A DNA stretch of 32,560 nucleotides from contig JAPLLU010000089.1 of the NCBI GenBank assembly GCA_026387385.1, positions 1 through 32,560 of the forward strand, read 5' to 3'. Position numbers and translations under genes: made by a program. Each line of letters opens with the position of its first letter. The stretch's first letter is position 1. Shown here piece by piece: positions 1-11,056 of this stretch. The DNA comes from Candidatus Omnitrophota bacterium (GTDB lineage: Bacteria; Omnitrophota; Gorgyraeia; Gygaellales; Profunditerraquicolaceae). Below the pieces are notes generated by a model, which saw nothing but the letters and a program-made list of their open reading frames with translations, ran no database searches and was not told where the DNA came from.

Positions 1-1
1 T

Positions 2-3000
2 GATGAGTCTAATGCTGACTTTACTATCTTAGGCGGATTTACCATCAGCCAACCCAATGGCAGTGAAGTCTGGGCAGTGGGTTCTCTGCAGGATATCAAC
101 TGGGGTACCGCTGGAACAGTGGGTAATGTAAAGCTAGAATACTCCACTAACGGCGGCTCAAGCTATCCTTACGTTATCGTTGATTCAGTGACTAACACTA
201 ACACCTATCCCTGGACAATACCGGATGCTGTTTCTATCACAGTGCGCGTTAAGGTGTCCGATGCAAATAATCCTGATGCCTTTGATACCTCAAATGCAAA
301 CTTTAAGATTCGTCCCAGCATTACCCTGACTGCGCCTAACGGCACAGAATCCTGGGCATACAATACTTCTCATGACATCACCTGGACTAAGGCCGGAACC
401 ATTGCCACTGTAAAATTAGAATATTCCACTGATGGCGGTTCAACCTATCCTAATGTTATTGCTACCGAAGTCAATGCTACCACAGGTACGCCTTATCCCT
501 GGACAATTCCCGATAACCTTTCTACAACCTGCAGGGTAAAAGTCACTAATGAAGCAGATTCTTCTGTGTATGATACATCTAATGCCAACTTCACTATTAA
601 AGGTAGCGTGACCTTGACTGCTCCTAACGGCACAGAGGCCTGGGTAGTAGACGGCGCTGAAAATATCACCTGGACCAGGTCTGGTTCAGTGGCCAACGTA
701 AAATTAGAATATTCTACAAACGGAGGGACCACCTACCCTAATTTAATTATCGCATCTACGCCTGGCGCAGCTTTAAGTTATCCCTGGACCATACCGGATG
801 CTATTGGCAGTCAACTCAAAGTCAGAATTACAGATGTAGACAATAGCACAGTCTCTGATGTTTCCGACGCTAACTTCATTATCAAAGGTTCGGTTACCTT
901 AACTGTTCCAAACGGCGGACAGAACTGGGTTGTAGGCGAAGGCTGGAACATTACCTGGACTAGGACCGGTTCCTTTGCTAATGTGAAAATAGAATACTCT
1001 ACAGATGGAGGAACGAACTATCCTTATACAATCGTGGTTTCTACTCCTGCTTCAGTCCTTTCTTATCCCTGGACTATTCCTGATGCTATCGGTACAGCTA
1101 CAAAGGTAAGGATATCTGATGTCAATGATTCAACAGTAGTGGACGTTTCAGATAGCAATTTTACCATCAAAGGTTCTTTAAGTTTAACCGCTCCTAACGG
1201 CGGACAGACCTGGATCGTCGGTGAATCCAAGAACATCACCTGGACCAGGAACGGCTCTATTGTCAACGTCAGATTGGAATATTCCAAAGACGGTGGCTCG
1301 ACTTATCCTTACGAGATTATCGCCTCAACACCGGCAGCAGCAGGTAGTTACCCTTGGGCAGTAGCGGATGCCATAGATACTGATATCAGGATTAAGGTAA
1401 GCGATGCCGCGGATAGTTCTGTCTCTGACGCCTCAGATGCAGACTTTACCATCAAGGGCTCGTTAACCATAACTTCTCCCAATGCCGGCACAGAGGCTTG
1501 GGTAGTAAATAGCTCTCATAACATCACCTGGACCAGGACCGGAACTGTTGCCAATGTCAAATTAGAATACTCAACAGACGGCGGCACAAGTTATCCTAAT
1601 CTTATTATTGCCTCAACTCCGGGAGCAGATTTAAGTTATCCCTGGGCTATACCCGACGATCTCTCTACTCAGGTGAGAGTAAAAATAAGTAATGTAGCGG
1701 ATGACACGGTGAATGATACGTCGGACGCTAATTTTAAGATTATCGGCGGGTTTACTTTAACTTCACCTAATTCCGGTACAGAGAAATGGACTGTTGGCAC
1801 ATCTCATAATATCACCTGGACCCGAACGGGAAGTGTGGTTAATGCCAAACTGGAATACTCCACTAACGGCGGCTCAAGCTATCCTAACTCCATCATCGGT
1901 TCAACTCCGGCAGCTGCCTTAAGTTATCCCTGGACTATGCCTGATGCTGTAGGTAAACAGGTAAGAGTAAGGATTTCAGATGCTTCTGACGCCGATGTCT
2001 ACGATACTTCAGATAATAACTTCTCCATACTCGGAGGTTTCACTATAACTCAACCCAACGGCGGAGATGTCTGGACCGTTAATGAGTCAAGGAGCATTAC
2101 CTGGACTACCACCGGAACAGTCTCTAACATAAAATTAGAATATTCCATTGACGGCGGCTCCAGCTATCCTAACGAGATAGTTGCCTCAATTCCGAATAAT
2201 AATGCTTATTCCTGGACAGTCCCCGACAGTATTTCTAATACAGTGCGCGTAAAAGTATCTGATGCTCTAGATAGCAATGCCTTTGACACCTCTAATACTA
2301 ACTTTAAGATCAGAGGTTCGTTGACTTTAACCGCGCCTAATGGTAACGAACAATGGCAGATAAATACCCATCAGAATATCACCTGGACTAAAGTCGGTTC
2401 TATCGCCAATGTCAAATTAGAATATTCCACCAATGCCTTTAGCGATGAACTGGAAACATTTTTGATTATCGCTTCAGTTAATGCCTCGACAGGCACTCCT
2501 TTTGACTGGACTGTTCCGGATAAGCCCGGAGCTAACTTGAAAGTGCGGGTTACCGACGTTACTGATTCTACCGTAAGCGACGTATCCAACGATCCTTTTA
2601 GCGTTAAGGGAAGCCTCTGGATTACTGTCCCTAATGGCTTAGAAGAATGGGTAGTAGGTGATGCCGAGAACATTACCTGGGATAAATTCGGTGCAATTAC
2701 TAATGTAAAATTAATCTATTCTACTGACGGCGGCACAACCTATCCCGAAGCCACCAATACAATCGTTGCTTCTACGCCCGCAGAGAATATGAGTTATTCC
2801 TGGACCATACCGGACGCCATTACCAATCTAGCCCGGGTAAAGATTGTTTTCTTAGCAGATGAGACTGTCTTTGATGAATCCAATGCCAACTTTGTTATTA
2901 AAGGTTCGGTTACCGTTGGTACACCTAATGGCGGTGAGTCTTGGATTGTAGCTGAGAATAGAAATATTACATGGACTAGGACGGGTTCATTTGCTAACGT

Positions 3001-3367
3001 AAAATTAGAATACTCAACTAACGGCTTTGTCAATGAAAGCCAGACCGTTACCATTACAGCCTCAACCCCTGCTTCGGATTTAAGTTATCCCTGGGCAGTG
3101 GCGGATGCAATTAGCACAGGTGTTAAGGTAAGGGTTTCTGATGCCGCTAATAGTTCAGTATCTGATGTTTCTAACGGTGTATTTACTATTAAAGGCGCGC
3201 TTACTCTGACTGCTCCAAACGGTAACGAAACCTGGATTGTAGGCATATCTCAGAATATCACCTGGAACAGGACCGGAAGCGTTGCCAACGTAAAATTAGA
3301 ATACTCAACTAACGGCGGAACCACTTATCCTAATTTAATAATTGCCTCTACACCGGCAATTAACTGA
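2..3367 (+). CDS. Giant Ig-like repeat surface protein, upstream part (5' end outside window, ends at in-frame TGA)
   Basis: The frame is open from base 2, so the first ATG of the ORF track (77) is only an internal methionine. The translation is a chain of about 12 repeats of roughly 95 aa. Each has the pattern TxPNGxExW, then NITWTRTGS, VKLEYSTNGG, TYPN, SYPWTIPDA and a closing DTSNANFTIKG. They resemble the bacterial Ig-like repeats related to the Kre9/KNH N-terminal domain; this is from memory of the family, not a search. Such repeats usually build long extracellular stalks or adhesins. The ORF stops at TGA 3365-3367 inside a repeat that otherwise continues in the same frame downstream, so this and the next CDS are probably one gene. 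No signal peptide can be assessed because the start lies upstream. Confidence 0.85.
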   Translation, partial: DESNADFTILGGFTISQPNGSEVWAVGSLQDINWGTAGTVGNVKLEYSTNGGSSYPYVIVDSVTNTNTYPWTIPDAVSITVRVKVSDANNPDAFDTSNANFKIRPSITLTAPNGTESWAYNTSHDITWTKAGTIATVKLEYSTDGGSTYPNVIATEVNATTGTPYPWTIPDNLSTTCRVKVTNEADSSVYDTSNANFTIKGSVTLTAPNGTEAWVVDGAENITWTRSGSVANVKLEYSTNGGTTYPNLIIASTPGAALSYPWTIPDAIGSQLKVRITDVDNSTVSDVSDANFIIKGSVTLTVPNGGQNWVVGEGWNITWTRTGSFANVKIEYSTDGGTNYPYTIVVSTPASVLSYPWTIPDAIGTATKVRISDVNDSTVVDVSDSNFTIKGSLSLTAPNGGQTWIVGESKNITWTRNGSIVNVRLEYSKDGGSTYPYEIIASTPAAAGSYPWAVADAIDTDIRIKVSDAADSSVSDASDADFTIKGSLTITSPNAGTEAWVVNSSHNITWTRTGTVANVKLEYSTDGGTSYPNLIIASTPGADLSYPWAIPDDLSTQVRVKISNVADDTVNDTSDANFKIIGGFTLTSPNSGTEKWTVGTSHNITWTRTGSVVNAKLEYSTNGGSSYPNSIIGSTPAAALSYPWTMPDAVGKQVRVRISDASDADVYDTSDNNFSILGGFTITQPNGGDVWTVNESRSITWTTTGTVSNIKLEYSIDGGSSYPNEIVASIPNNNAYSWTVPDSISNTVRVKVSDALDSNAFDTSNTNFKIRGSLTLTAPNGNEQWQINTHQNITWTKVGSIANVKLEYSTNAFSDELETFLIIASVNASTGTPFDWTVPDKPGANLKVRVTDVTDSTVSDVSNDPFSVKGSLWITVPNGLEEWVVGDAENITWDKFGAITNVKLIYSTDGGTTYPEATNTIVASTPAENMSYSWTIPDAITNLARVKIVFLADETVFDESNANFVIKGSVTVGTPNGGESWIVAENRNITWTRTGSFANVKLEYSTNGFVNESQTVTITASTPASDLSYPWAVADAISTGVKVRVSDAANSSVSDVSNGVFTIKGALTLTAPNGNETWIVGISQNITWNRTGSVANVKLEYSTNGGTTYPNLIIASTPAIN

Positions 3368-6300
3368 ACATATCCCTGGACCATACCGGATGCTATCGGC
3401 ATTCAGCTGAGGGTGAAAGTTACGGATGCCTCAGATGATACTGTGTCCGATACCTCAAACAATAATTTTACCATCAAAGGTTCTTTAACCTTAAATTCGC
3501 CTAATGGCGCTGAGACATGGGTCGTGGCTACCTCTCACGATATCACCTGGACAAAACAAGGGACCATGTCTTCGGTAAAATTAGAATATTCAACCAATGG
3601 TTTTAGCGATGAACTTGAGACCGTAACCATTGTTGCTTCTACCGATTCCACAGGAACACCCGCAGGTACTTATAAGCGCGCCTGGACTATCCCTGATGCC
3701 ATTTTTTCTACGGTAAAGGTGCGTATTACCAATAATGATGATTCTTCGGTGACTGACCGTTCGGATACCAACTTTAAGATTACCGGAAGCTTTACGCTGA
3801 CTGCTCCTAACGGAGGAAATCAGTGGACGGTAAACACTATTCAGGATATCCGTTGGACCTTTGTAGGCACCATACTGAATGCAAAATTAGAATACTCAAC
3901 CGACGGGTCGACTTATCCTAATATAATCCTTGCTTCTACTCCGGCCGGAGGCTTGGCTTATTCCTGGACTATACCTGATGCCATATCCACAACTTGTAAA
4001 GTAAAAGTTTCAGATGCCTCTGATTTTACGGTGTTTGATGTTTCAGACGCAAACTTTGCTATCCGCGGTAAATTTACCATTACTTCACCGAACGGCGGAC
4101 AAGACTGGGTAGTAGGGACATCTCAGAATATTACCTGGGATACAGTAGGTTCCGTAGAAAACGTAAAGTTAGAATATTCCACTGACGGCGGAACCACATA
4201 TCCTAATGTCATCATTGCCTCAACGCCTAATGCCGGGACATACGGATGGAGTGTACCGAATAGTATTTGTAATACTGCAAAGGTGAAAGTCAGCGATGTA
4301 AACAACGACCAGGCCTTTGATATTTCAGATAATAATTTTAAAATCCGCGGCGCCTTTACCATTACTGCACCTAACGGTGCAGAACAGTGGGTAGTAAATA
4401 CCAGCGAAAATATTACCTGGGCTACTACCGGAACAATTGCTAATGTCAAATTGCAATATTCTACCAATGGTTTTAGCGATGAGCTGGAAACAGTTTTAAT
4501 TATTGCTTCCACGCCCAATAATAATACATATCCCTGGACCATACCAGATGCTATCGGAAGCACTCTTAAGGTGCGTGTAACTAATGTCAACGATTCCAAT
4601 GTATATGATGTATCTAATGCCAACTTTATTATCAAAGGTTCGGTTAACCTTACTGTCCCTGACGGTGGCGAGATTTGGATTGTCGGGGCAACTGAGGATA
4701 TTACCTGGACTAAGACCGGTACTTATGCCAATGTCAAATTGGAATATTCTAAGAATGGTTTTAGCGATGAATTAGAGACTGTAGTGATTACTCCTTCTAC
4801 GCCTGTGGGCAATCTCTCTTATCCCTGGGCAGTAGCAGATGCTATTGGCACGTCATTAAAGGTAAGGGTCACCGATGTTGATAATTCTACGGTCACAGAT
4901 ATGTCTTTAGCTAATTTTGAAATAAAAGGTTCTTTGACTTTGGCTTCTCCTAACGGGACCGAGATCTGGAAGGTAAACGAAAGTCGTAATATTACCTGGA
5001 CCAAGACCGGTTCTATAGCTAATGTAAAATTAGAATACTCAATCAATGGCGGGACAAGTTATCCCAACACCATTGTTGCTTCTACTGATGCTACTACCGG
5101 AAGTTACCCCTGGACTATCCCTGATGCTATTGGTACGGCTTTACGCGTAAAAATCACCAATGTATTAGACAGCGCAGTAACGGACACCTCTAATGCTAAT
5201 TTTGAAATCAAAGGCGGGTTGACTGTAACTTCACCCAATGGCGGCGAGACTTGGGTGGTGCAAGGTTCTCAGCCTATAAACTGGTCAAGGGCCGGTTCAA
5301 TTGCCAATGTGAAATTAGAGTATTCTACTAATGGAGGCAGCACTTATCCCAACCTGATTATTGCTTCTACTCCAGCCGGAAGCGGCAGTTACCCCTGGAC
5401 TATCCCCGATGCAATTTCAACTACGCTAAAGGTAAAGATTACTAATGTTGATGACGCTGATGTTTTTGATGTGTCTAATGATAATTTCACGATTGTAGGT
5501 TCCCTCACTTTAACTGCACCGGATGGAGGCGAGTCATGGGTTATCAATACCTCTCAAGATATTACCTGGACTAGGACCGGCTCAATTTCTAGTGTAAAAT
5601 TAGAGTATTCTACTAATGGAGGCAGCACTTATCCGAATGTGATTATTGCCTCAACTAATGCTGCCACCGGAATTTATCCTTGGACAATTCCGGATGCGCC
5701 TTCGACTTTGGCCAGAGTAAAAATTACTAATACCGCTGATTCATCCGTATTTGATAACTCAAGTGCGAACTTCAGGATCAGAGGTTTATTGACTTTGACT
5801 TCTCCTAACGGAACAGAAATTTGGATAGTGAGCTCAAGCCATGACATCACCTGGACAAGGCAGGGTTCTATCCCTAATGCGAAGTTAGAGTATTCTACAG
5901 ACGGAGGAGGAAATTATCCTAATGTTATTACTGCTTCGACTCCCGCAGCGAATTTAAGTTATCCCTGGAGCGTACCTGATGCTATCGGTGCAAGTTTGAG
6001 AGTAAAAATCTCCGATGTCGACGATGCCACGGTATATGATACCTCTAATGCTAATTTTGAGATAAAAGGTTCTTTAACTTTGACTGTTCCTAACGGTGCT
6101 GAAGTCTGGAAGGTTGGAGAGAGCCGTAATATCACCTGGACAAAGACAGGTGCCTTTGCCAATGTCAAATTAGAGTATTCCACTAACGGCGGTAGTAGTT
6201 ATCCGAATGTGATTGTTGCATCGACAGATGCCACAGCCGGAACCTATCCTTGGACAGTAGCTGACGCTATTGGTGTGGCTTTACGGGTAAAGATCACTAA

Positions 6301-9300
6301 TACCCTCGATAGCGCCGTAGCCGATACCTCTAATGCTAATTTTGAGATAAAGGGTGTTTTGGTCTTAACCGCACCCAACGGCGGTGAGGCCTGGGTAGTT
6401 ACCACTTCAAATAATATTACCTGGAATCGCACCGGTTCCATTGCTAATGTAAAATTAGAATACTCAGCTGATGGAGGTTCTAGTTACCCCAACACCATTA
6501 TAGCTTCTACTCCTGCTAGCGCGAGCTACCCTTGGACGATCCCAGATGCTATTGGTGATCAGATAAGAGTTAAAGTTACTGATGTTTTAGATGAAACCGT
6601 AACCGATGCTTCCAATGCTAACTTTAAGATAACTGGTTCATTTACCCTGACTAGCCCTAATGGAGGAGAAGTCTGGATTGTAGGAGAAAATCACAATATC
6701 ACCTGGACCAAGAACGGTTCAATTGCCAATGCCAAGTTAGAGTACTCTACTAACGGCGGCACAACTTATCCGAATGTGATTACTCCTTCTATAGGTGCTG
6801 GTAGCGGAAGTTACACCTGGACCATGCCCGATGATATTAGTTCTACTTTGAGAGTGAAAATCAGCGATACTACTGATGCAACAGTCTTCGATACCTCTAA
6901 TGCCAATTTCAAAATTGCCGGTTCATTTATTTTAACCAGCCCTAACGGCGGTGAGAAATGGCCTATTGGCTCAACCCAGGCAATCACCTGGACTAAAAGC
7001 GGTTCCATTATTAATGCTAAATTGGAATACTCTACTAACGGCGGCACAACTTATCCGAATGTGATTATCGCCACTACCCCCGCCTCCAGCCTCAGTTATA
7101 GCTGGACAGCAGTCGATAATAATCCTAGCGTAACCTGCAGGGTAAAAATCAGTGATTTTTCAGATTCAACGGTATTTGATACTTCTAACGCTGACTTTAA
7201 AATTCACGGCACATTTAATCTCGCAAGCCCCAATGGCGGTGAGGTCTGGACAGTTCAAGAGACCAGAAACATCACTTGGACAGCCAACGGCTCTATCCCT
7301 AATGTAAAGTTAGAATATTCCACTAACGGCGGCTTGACTTATCCTAATACGATCATCGCTTCTACTCCGAATACTTTAAGTTATTCCTGGACCATACCCG
7401 ATGCTATTGGGACAACCTTGAGGGTCAAGATTACTGATATTTTAGATAGCGATGCTACGGATACCTCAAACGGTAACTTTAAGATTAGAGGTGCGGTAAC
7501 TCTCACCGCTCCTAATGGCGGCGAGGCCTGGATAGTGAGCACTCTGCATAATATCACCTGGGTCAAGACCGGTTCCATTGCCAATGTAAAATTAGAATAT
7601 TCTACCGATAGCGGCCAAACCTATCCGGTGGGAAATGTTATTGTAAGTTCAGTTGCTGCCAACTTAGGGACTTATGAATGGACCATTCCGGATAAGATTT
7701 ATACCACGGTGAGAGTGAAGATCAGCGATGTCACGGATTCTACGGTAGTTGATGAATCTAATAGCGATTTCATTATCCGCGGTGGTTTTACCGTAACCGC
7801 TCCTAACGGGGCTGAGAAATGGACAGTAGGCACCTCGCAGAACATCACCTGGACCACCTTCGGAACTATATATAATGTAAAGTTAGAGTATTCTACTAAT
7901 GGAGGCTCAACTTATCCCAATGTCATTATTGCCTCTACCTCAAATACCGGTACCTATCCTTGGACTATACCTAATGCCATATTTAACAATTGCCGCGTGC
8001 GTGTCTCTAACGCTGCAGATTCCGGAACTTTTGATACCTCTGACGCTAACTTTAAAATTATGGGTGGATTCACCGTTAGTACTCCTGATGGCGGAGAGGT
8101 TTGGGCAGTGAATGAATCCCGCAACATTATCTGGAATACTGCCGGGACAGTCTCTTTGGTTAAGTTGGAATACTCAACTAACAGCGGCTCAACTTATCCT
8201 TATACTATAATCGCCTCTACTCCTAATAATAACAGCTTTAGCTGGACCGTAGCTGATGCCATATCTGCTACGTTGAGGATGCGGGTTTCAGATGCTAATG
8301 ACAGCGATGCCTTTGATACCTCTAACGGTAATTTTAAGATTAGGGCCGGATTCAATGTAACTTCACCCAATGGCGGTGAAACCTGGATTGTTGCTTCATC
8401 GCATAATATTACCTGGGCGACTTACGGAACAGTGGCTAATGTAAAGTTAGAATATTCTACCGACGGTGGCTCAACCTATCCGCCGGCTAATGTTATTATT
8501 GGTTCTACCGGTAATACTGGAACATATCCTTGGCCAATCCCTGATGCAATCGGTACTGCTTTAAGAGTGAAAGTCTCCGATGCCACTGATTCCACTGCCT
8601 TAGATGCCTCTAATAATAATTTTGAGGTAAAAGGTTCTCTGATACTTACTGCGCCTAACGGCGGTGAGAAATGGATAATCGGTGATTACCAAAGCATTAC
8701 TTGGACCAAGACAGGTTCTATCAATAATGTAAAGCTGGAATATTCTCTCGACGCAGGAGTGACTTATCCTAATTTAATCACTGCCTCTACTACTAATCCC
8801 GGGACCTACGGCTGGACTATTCCCGATGCTGCTTCTACTTTAGTGAGGGTACGTGTTACGAATAACGCTGATGGTACAGTAAAAGATGAGTCAGATGCAA
8901 ACCTTAAGATTCAACCCAGCTTTACAATTACTGCGCCCAATGGCGGAGAGAAATGGGGCATAGGCGAGGCAAAGAATATCACCTGGACAACCTCCGGAAC
9001 AGTGCCTACTGTAAAATTGATGTATTCTACTGACGGAGGCGTAACCTATCCGCCGGCTAACTTAATTACTAGTTCCACTTCTAATTTAGGGACCTATCAA
9101 TGGACTATACCTGATGCTATTTCAGCTACGGTAAGGGTAAGAGTAGAACATACCTCTGACCCTGAGGCCTTTGATCAGTCAAACGCTAATTTTAGAATTC
9201 GTTCCAAAGTTACAGTAACATCTCCTAACTCAGGCCTGGAAGAATGGGAGGTCGGACAAACCTATAATATCACCTGGACAGTTCAAGGAACTATCCCAAC

Positions 9301-11056
9301 TGTAAAAATAGAATATTCTACTAATGCCTTTAGCGATGAGAATGAAGTCTATACAGTCATTGCCAGCACTCCTAACGACGGAACCCATCCCTGGACAATC
9401 CCAGTTTCTCCTGACCCGATTTCTAAGACTGTACGCGTACGCGTATCCGACTACAATGACTTTATACCTCCGACAGAGGGAGCTTATGACTTTTCAAATT
9501 ACGATTTTAAGATTAAATCAAAAATTACCGTTACTTCACCGAATGGTGCAGAAAAATGGGATGTAGGCTCAACTTATAATATAACCTGGACCTGCGCAGG
9601 AACGGTTTCAGAAGTAAAGATTGAATGGTCCAAAGACGGAGGTACTACCTATCCGTATTCTCTTACTGTTCCAAATACCAGTCCTTACTCTTGGCAAATA
9701 CCTAACCAATTCCCGGATACTCAAATCAATACCATTACTAACGGTTATTTATTTAAAATAAGGATTTCTGACGCAGATGCTTATAAACCCACTGAACAGA
9801 GCTCTAAACATCCTGTTGCTTTTGATGTCTCAGATGCTAGCGCTAAGATTAAGGCGCCGTTTACCATTACTTCACCCAATGGCAGCGAGGTCTGGACAAC
9901 GCAAGAGAGCCATCCGATTACCTGGACCTGGACCGGCATTGTGCCTAATGTAAAATTAGAATATTCCACTAATGGAGGCACAACTTATCCTAATATCATC
10001 ATTGGCTCTACTGCTAATACCGGAACATATAACTGGACAATCCCGGACGCTATATCAACTACCGTAAAGGTGCGAGTAACGAGTGTTGATGATAGCGAGG
10101 CCTTTGATGTTTCTGACGCTAACTTTAAGATCCGCGGCGCGTTGCAAATAACCGCACCTAACGGTTTAGAGCCATGGGAAATCGGTAATACATTCAATAT
10201 TACTTGGAACACTACAGGAACTATACCTAATGTGAAATTAGTTTATTCTATTGATAGCGGCGTCACTTATCCTTACACTATTACTAATTCAGTATCCAAC
10301 ACCGGAACTTATTCTTGGGCAATACCTGATGTTCCTAATGATACGCCTACGCATTATGCCAGGGTTAAGATTAGTAATGTTAGCGATTCTACAGTAAGCG
10401 ATGAGTCTAATGCAGATTTTGATATCCGCGGGTATTTATTGATCACTTCGCCTAACGGGAATGAGCAGTGGATAGTAGGAACTGCGCATAACATTACCTG
10501 GAATAAGGGCGGCAGGATCGGTTATAAACTAAGCTATTCCCTTGACGGAGGCATGACTTATCCTAACGTAATTACAACCGTTGTTGATTGGCAGCAAAAT
10601 ACCGGAACTTACAGCTGGGTAGTACCTGATGATATTTCCCAGACAGTTAAAGTAAAGATTCAGGACCCGGCTAACCCGGATAATGTTTTTGATGTTTCAA
10701 ATAATAATTTCACTATCTGCGGTTCCTTTGTTTTGAGTTCGCCTAACGGCGCAGAGCGTTGGGTTACCAGTGAAGAACGTCTTATTGAATGGTCTGCTAT
10801 CGGAACCATGCCGCAGGTAAAATTAGAATACTCCAAAGATAATTTTAACCTCGACAGGCACACCATTGTTGCTGCATTGGATATTCCTGATCCTTCCGAC
10901 CCGCTCAGCTATACGGGCGCTTACAATTGGGAGATTCCGGATGCAGTCTTAAAGGACGTTTATGGTATATACTCAGGACCAGATGTAGTAAAAGTGCGCA
11001 TATCCGATGCTACTGATAGCAGGGTTTACGATGATTCTAATAATACTTTCACTATT
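2..11056 (+). repeat. Array of about 38 tandem ~290-bp coding repeats
   Basis: I count 38 occurrences of the PNG-x-E-x-W repeat start, spaced about 270-320 bases apart. Divergence between units is moderate. Strings such as aatgtaaaattagaatattc and tatccctggac recur almost unchanged, while linker positions vary. A few units carry an insertion (FSDELET type) in place of the GGSTYPN loop. The array continues beyond the left edge. Such arrays are prone to recombination and mis-assembly, which bears on the interpretation of the in-frame stop. Confidence 0.9.

Noticed and set aside
4123-4635. 170-aa minus-strand ORF and the many similar ones across 493-10866
   Set aside because: They recur once per coding repeat (VEYSNFTLA...), so they are reverse translations of the giant gene's repeats.
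9324-9566. 80-aa plus-strand ORF inside the giant gene (also 4584-4775 and 7899-8111)
   Set aside because: Alternate-frame readings of the repeats without independent start signals or family features.
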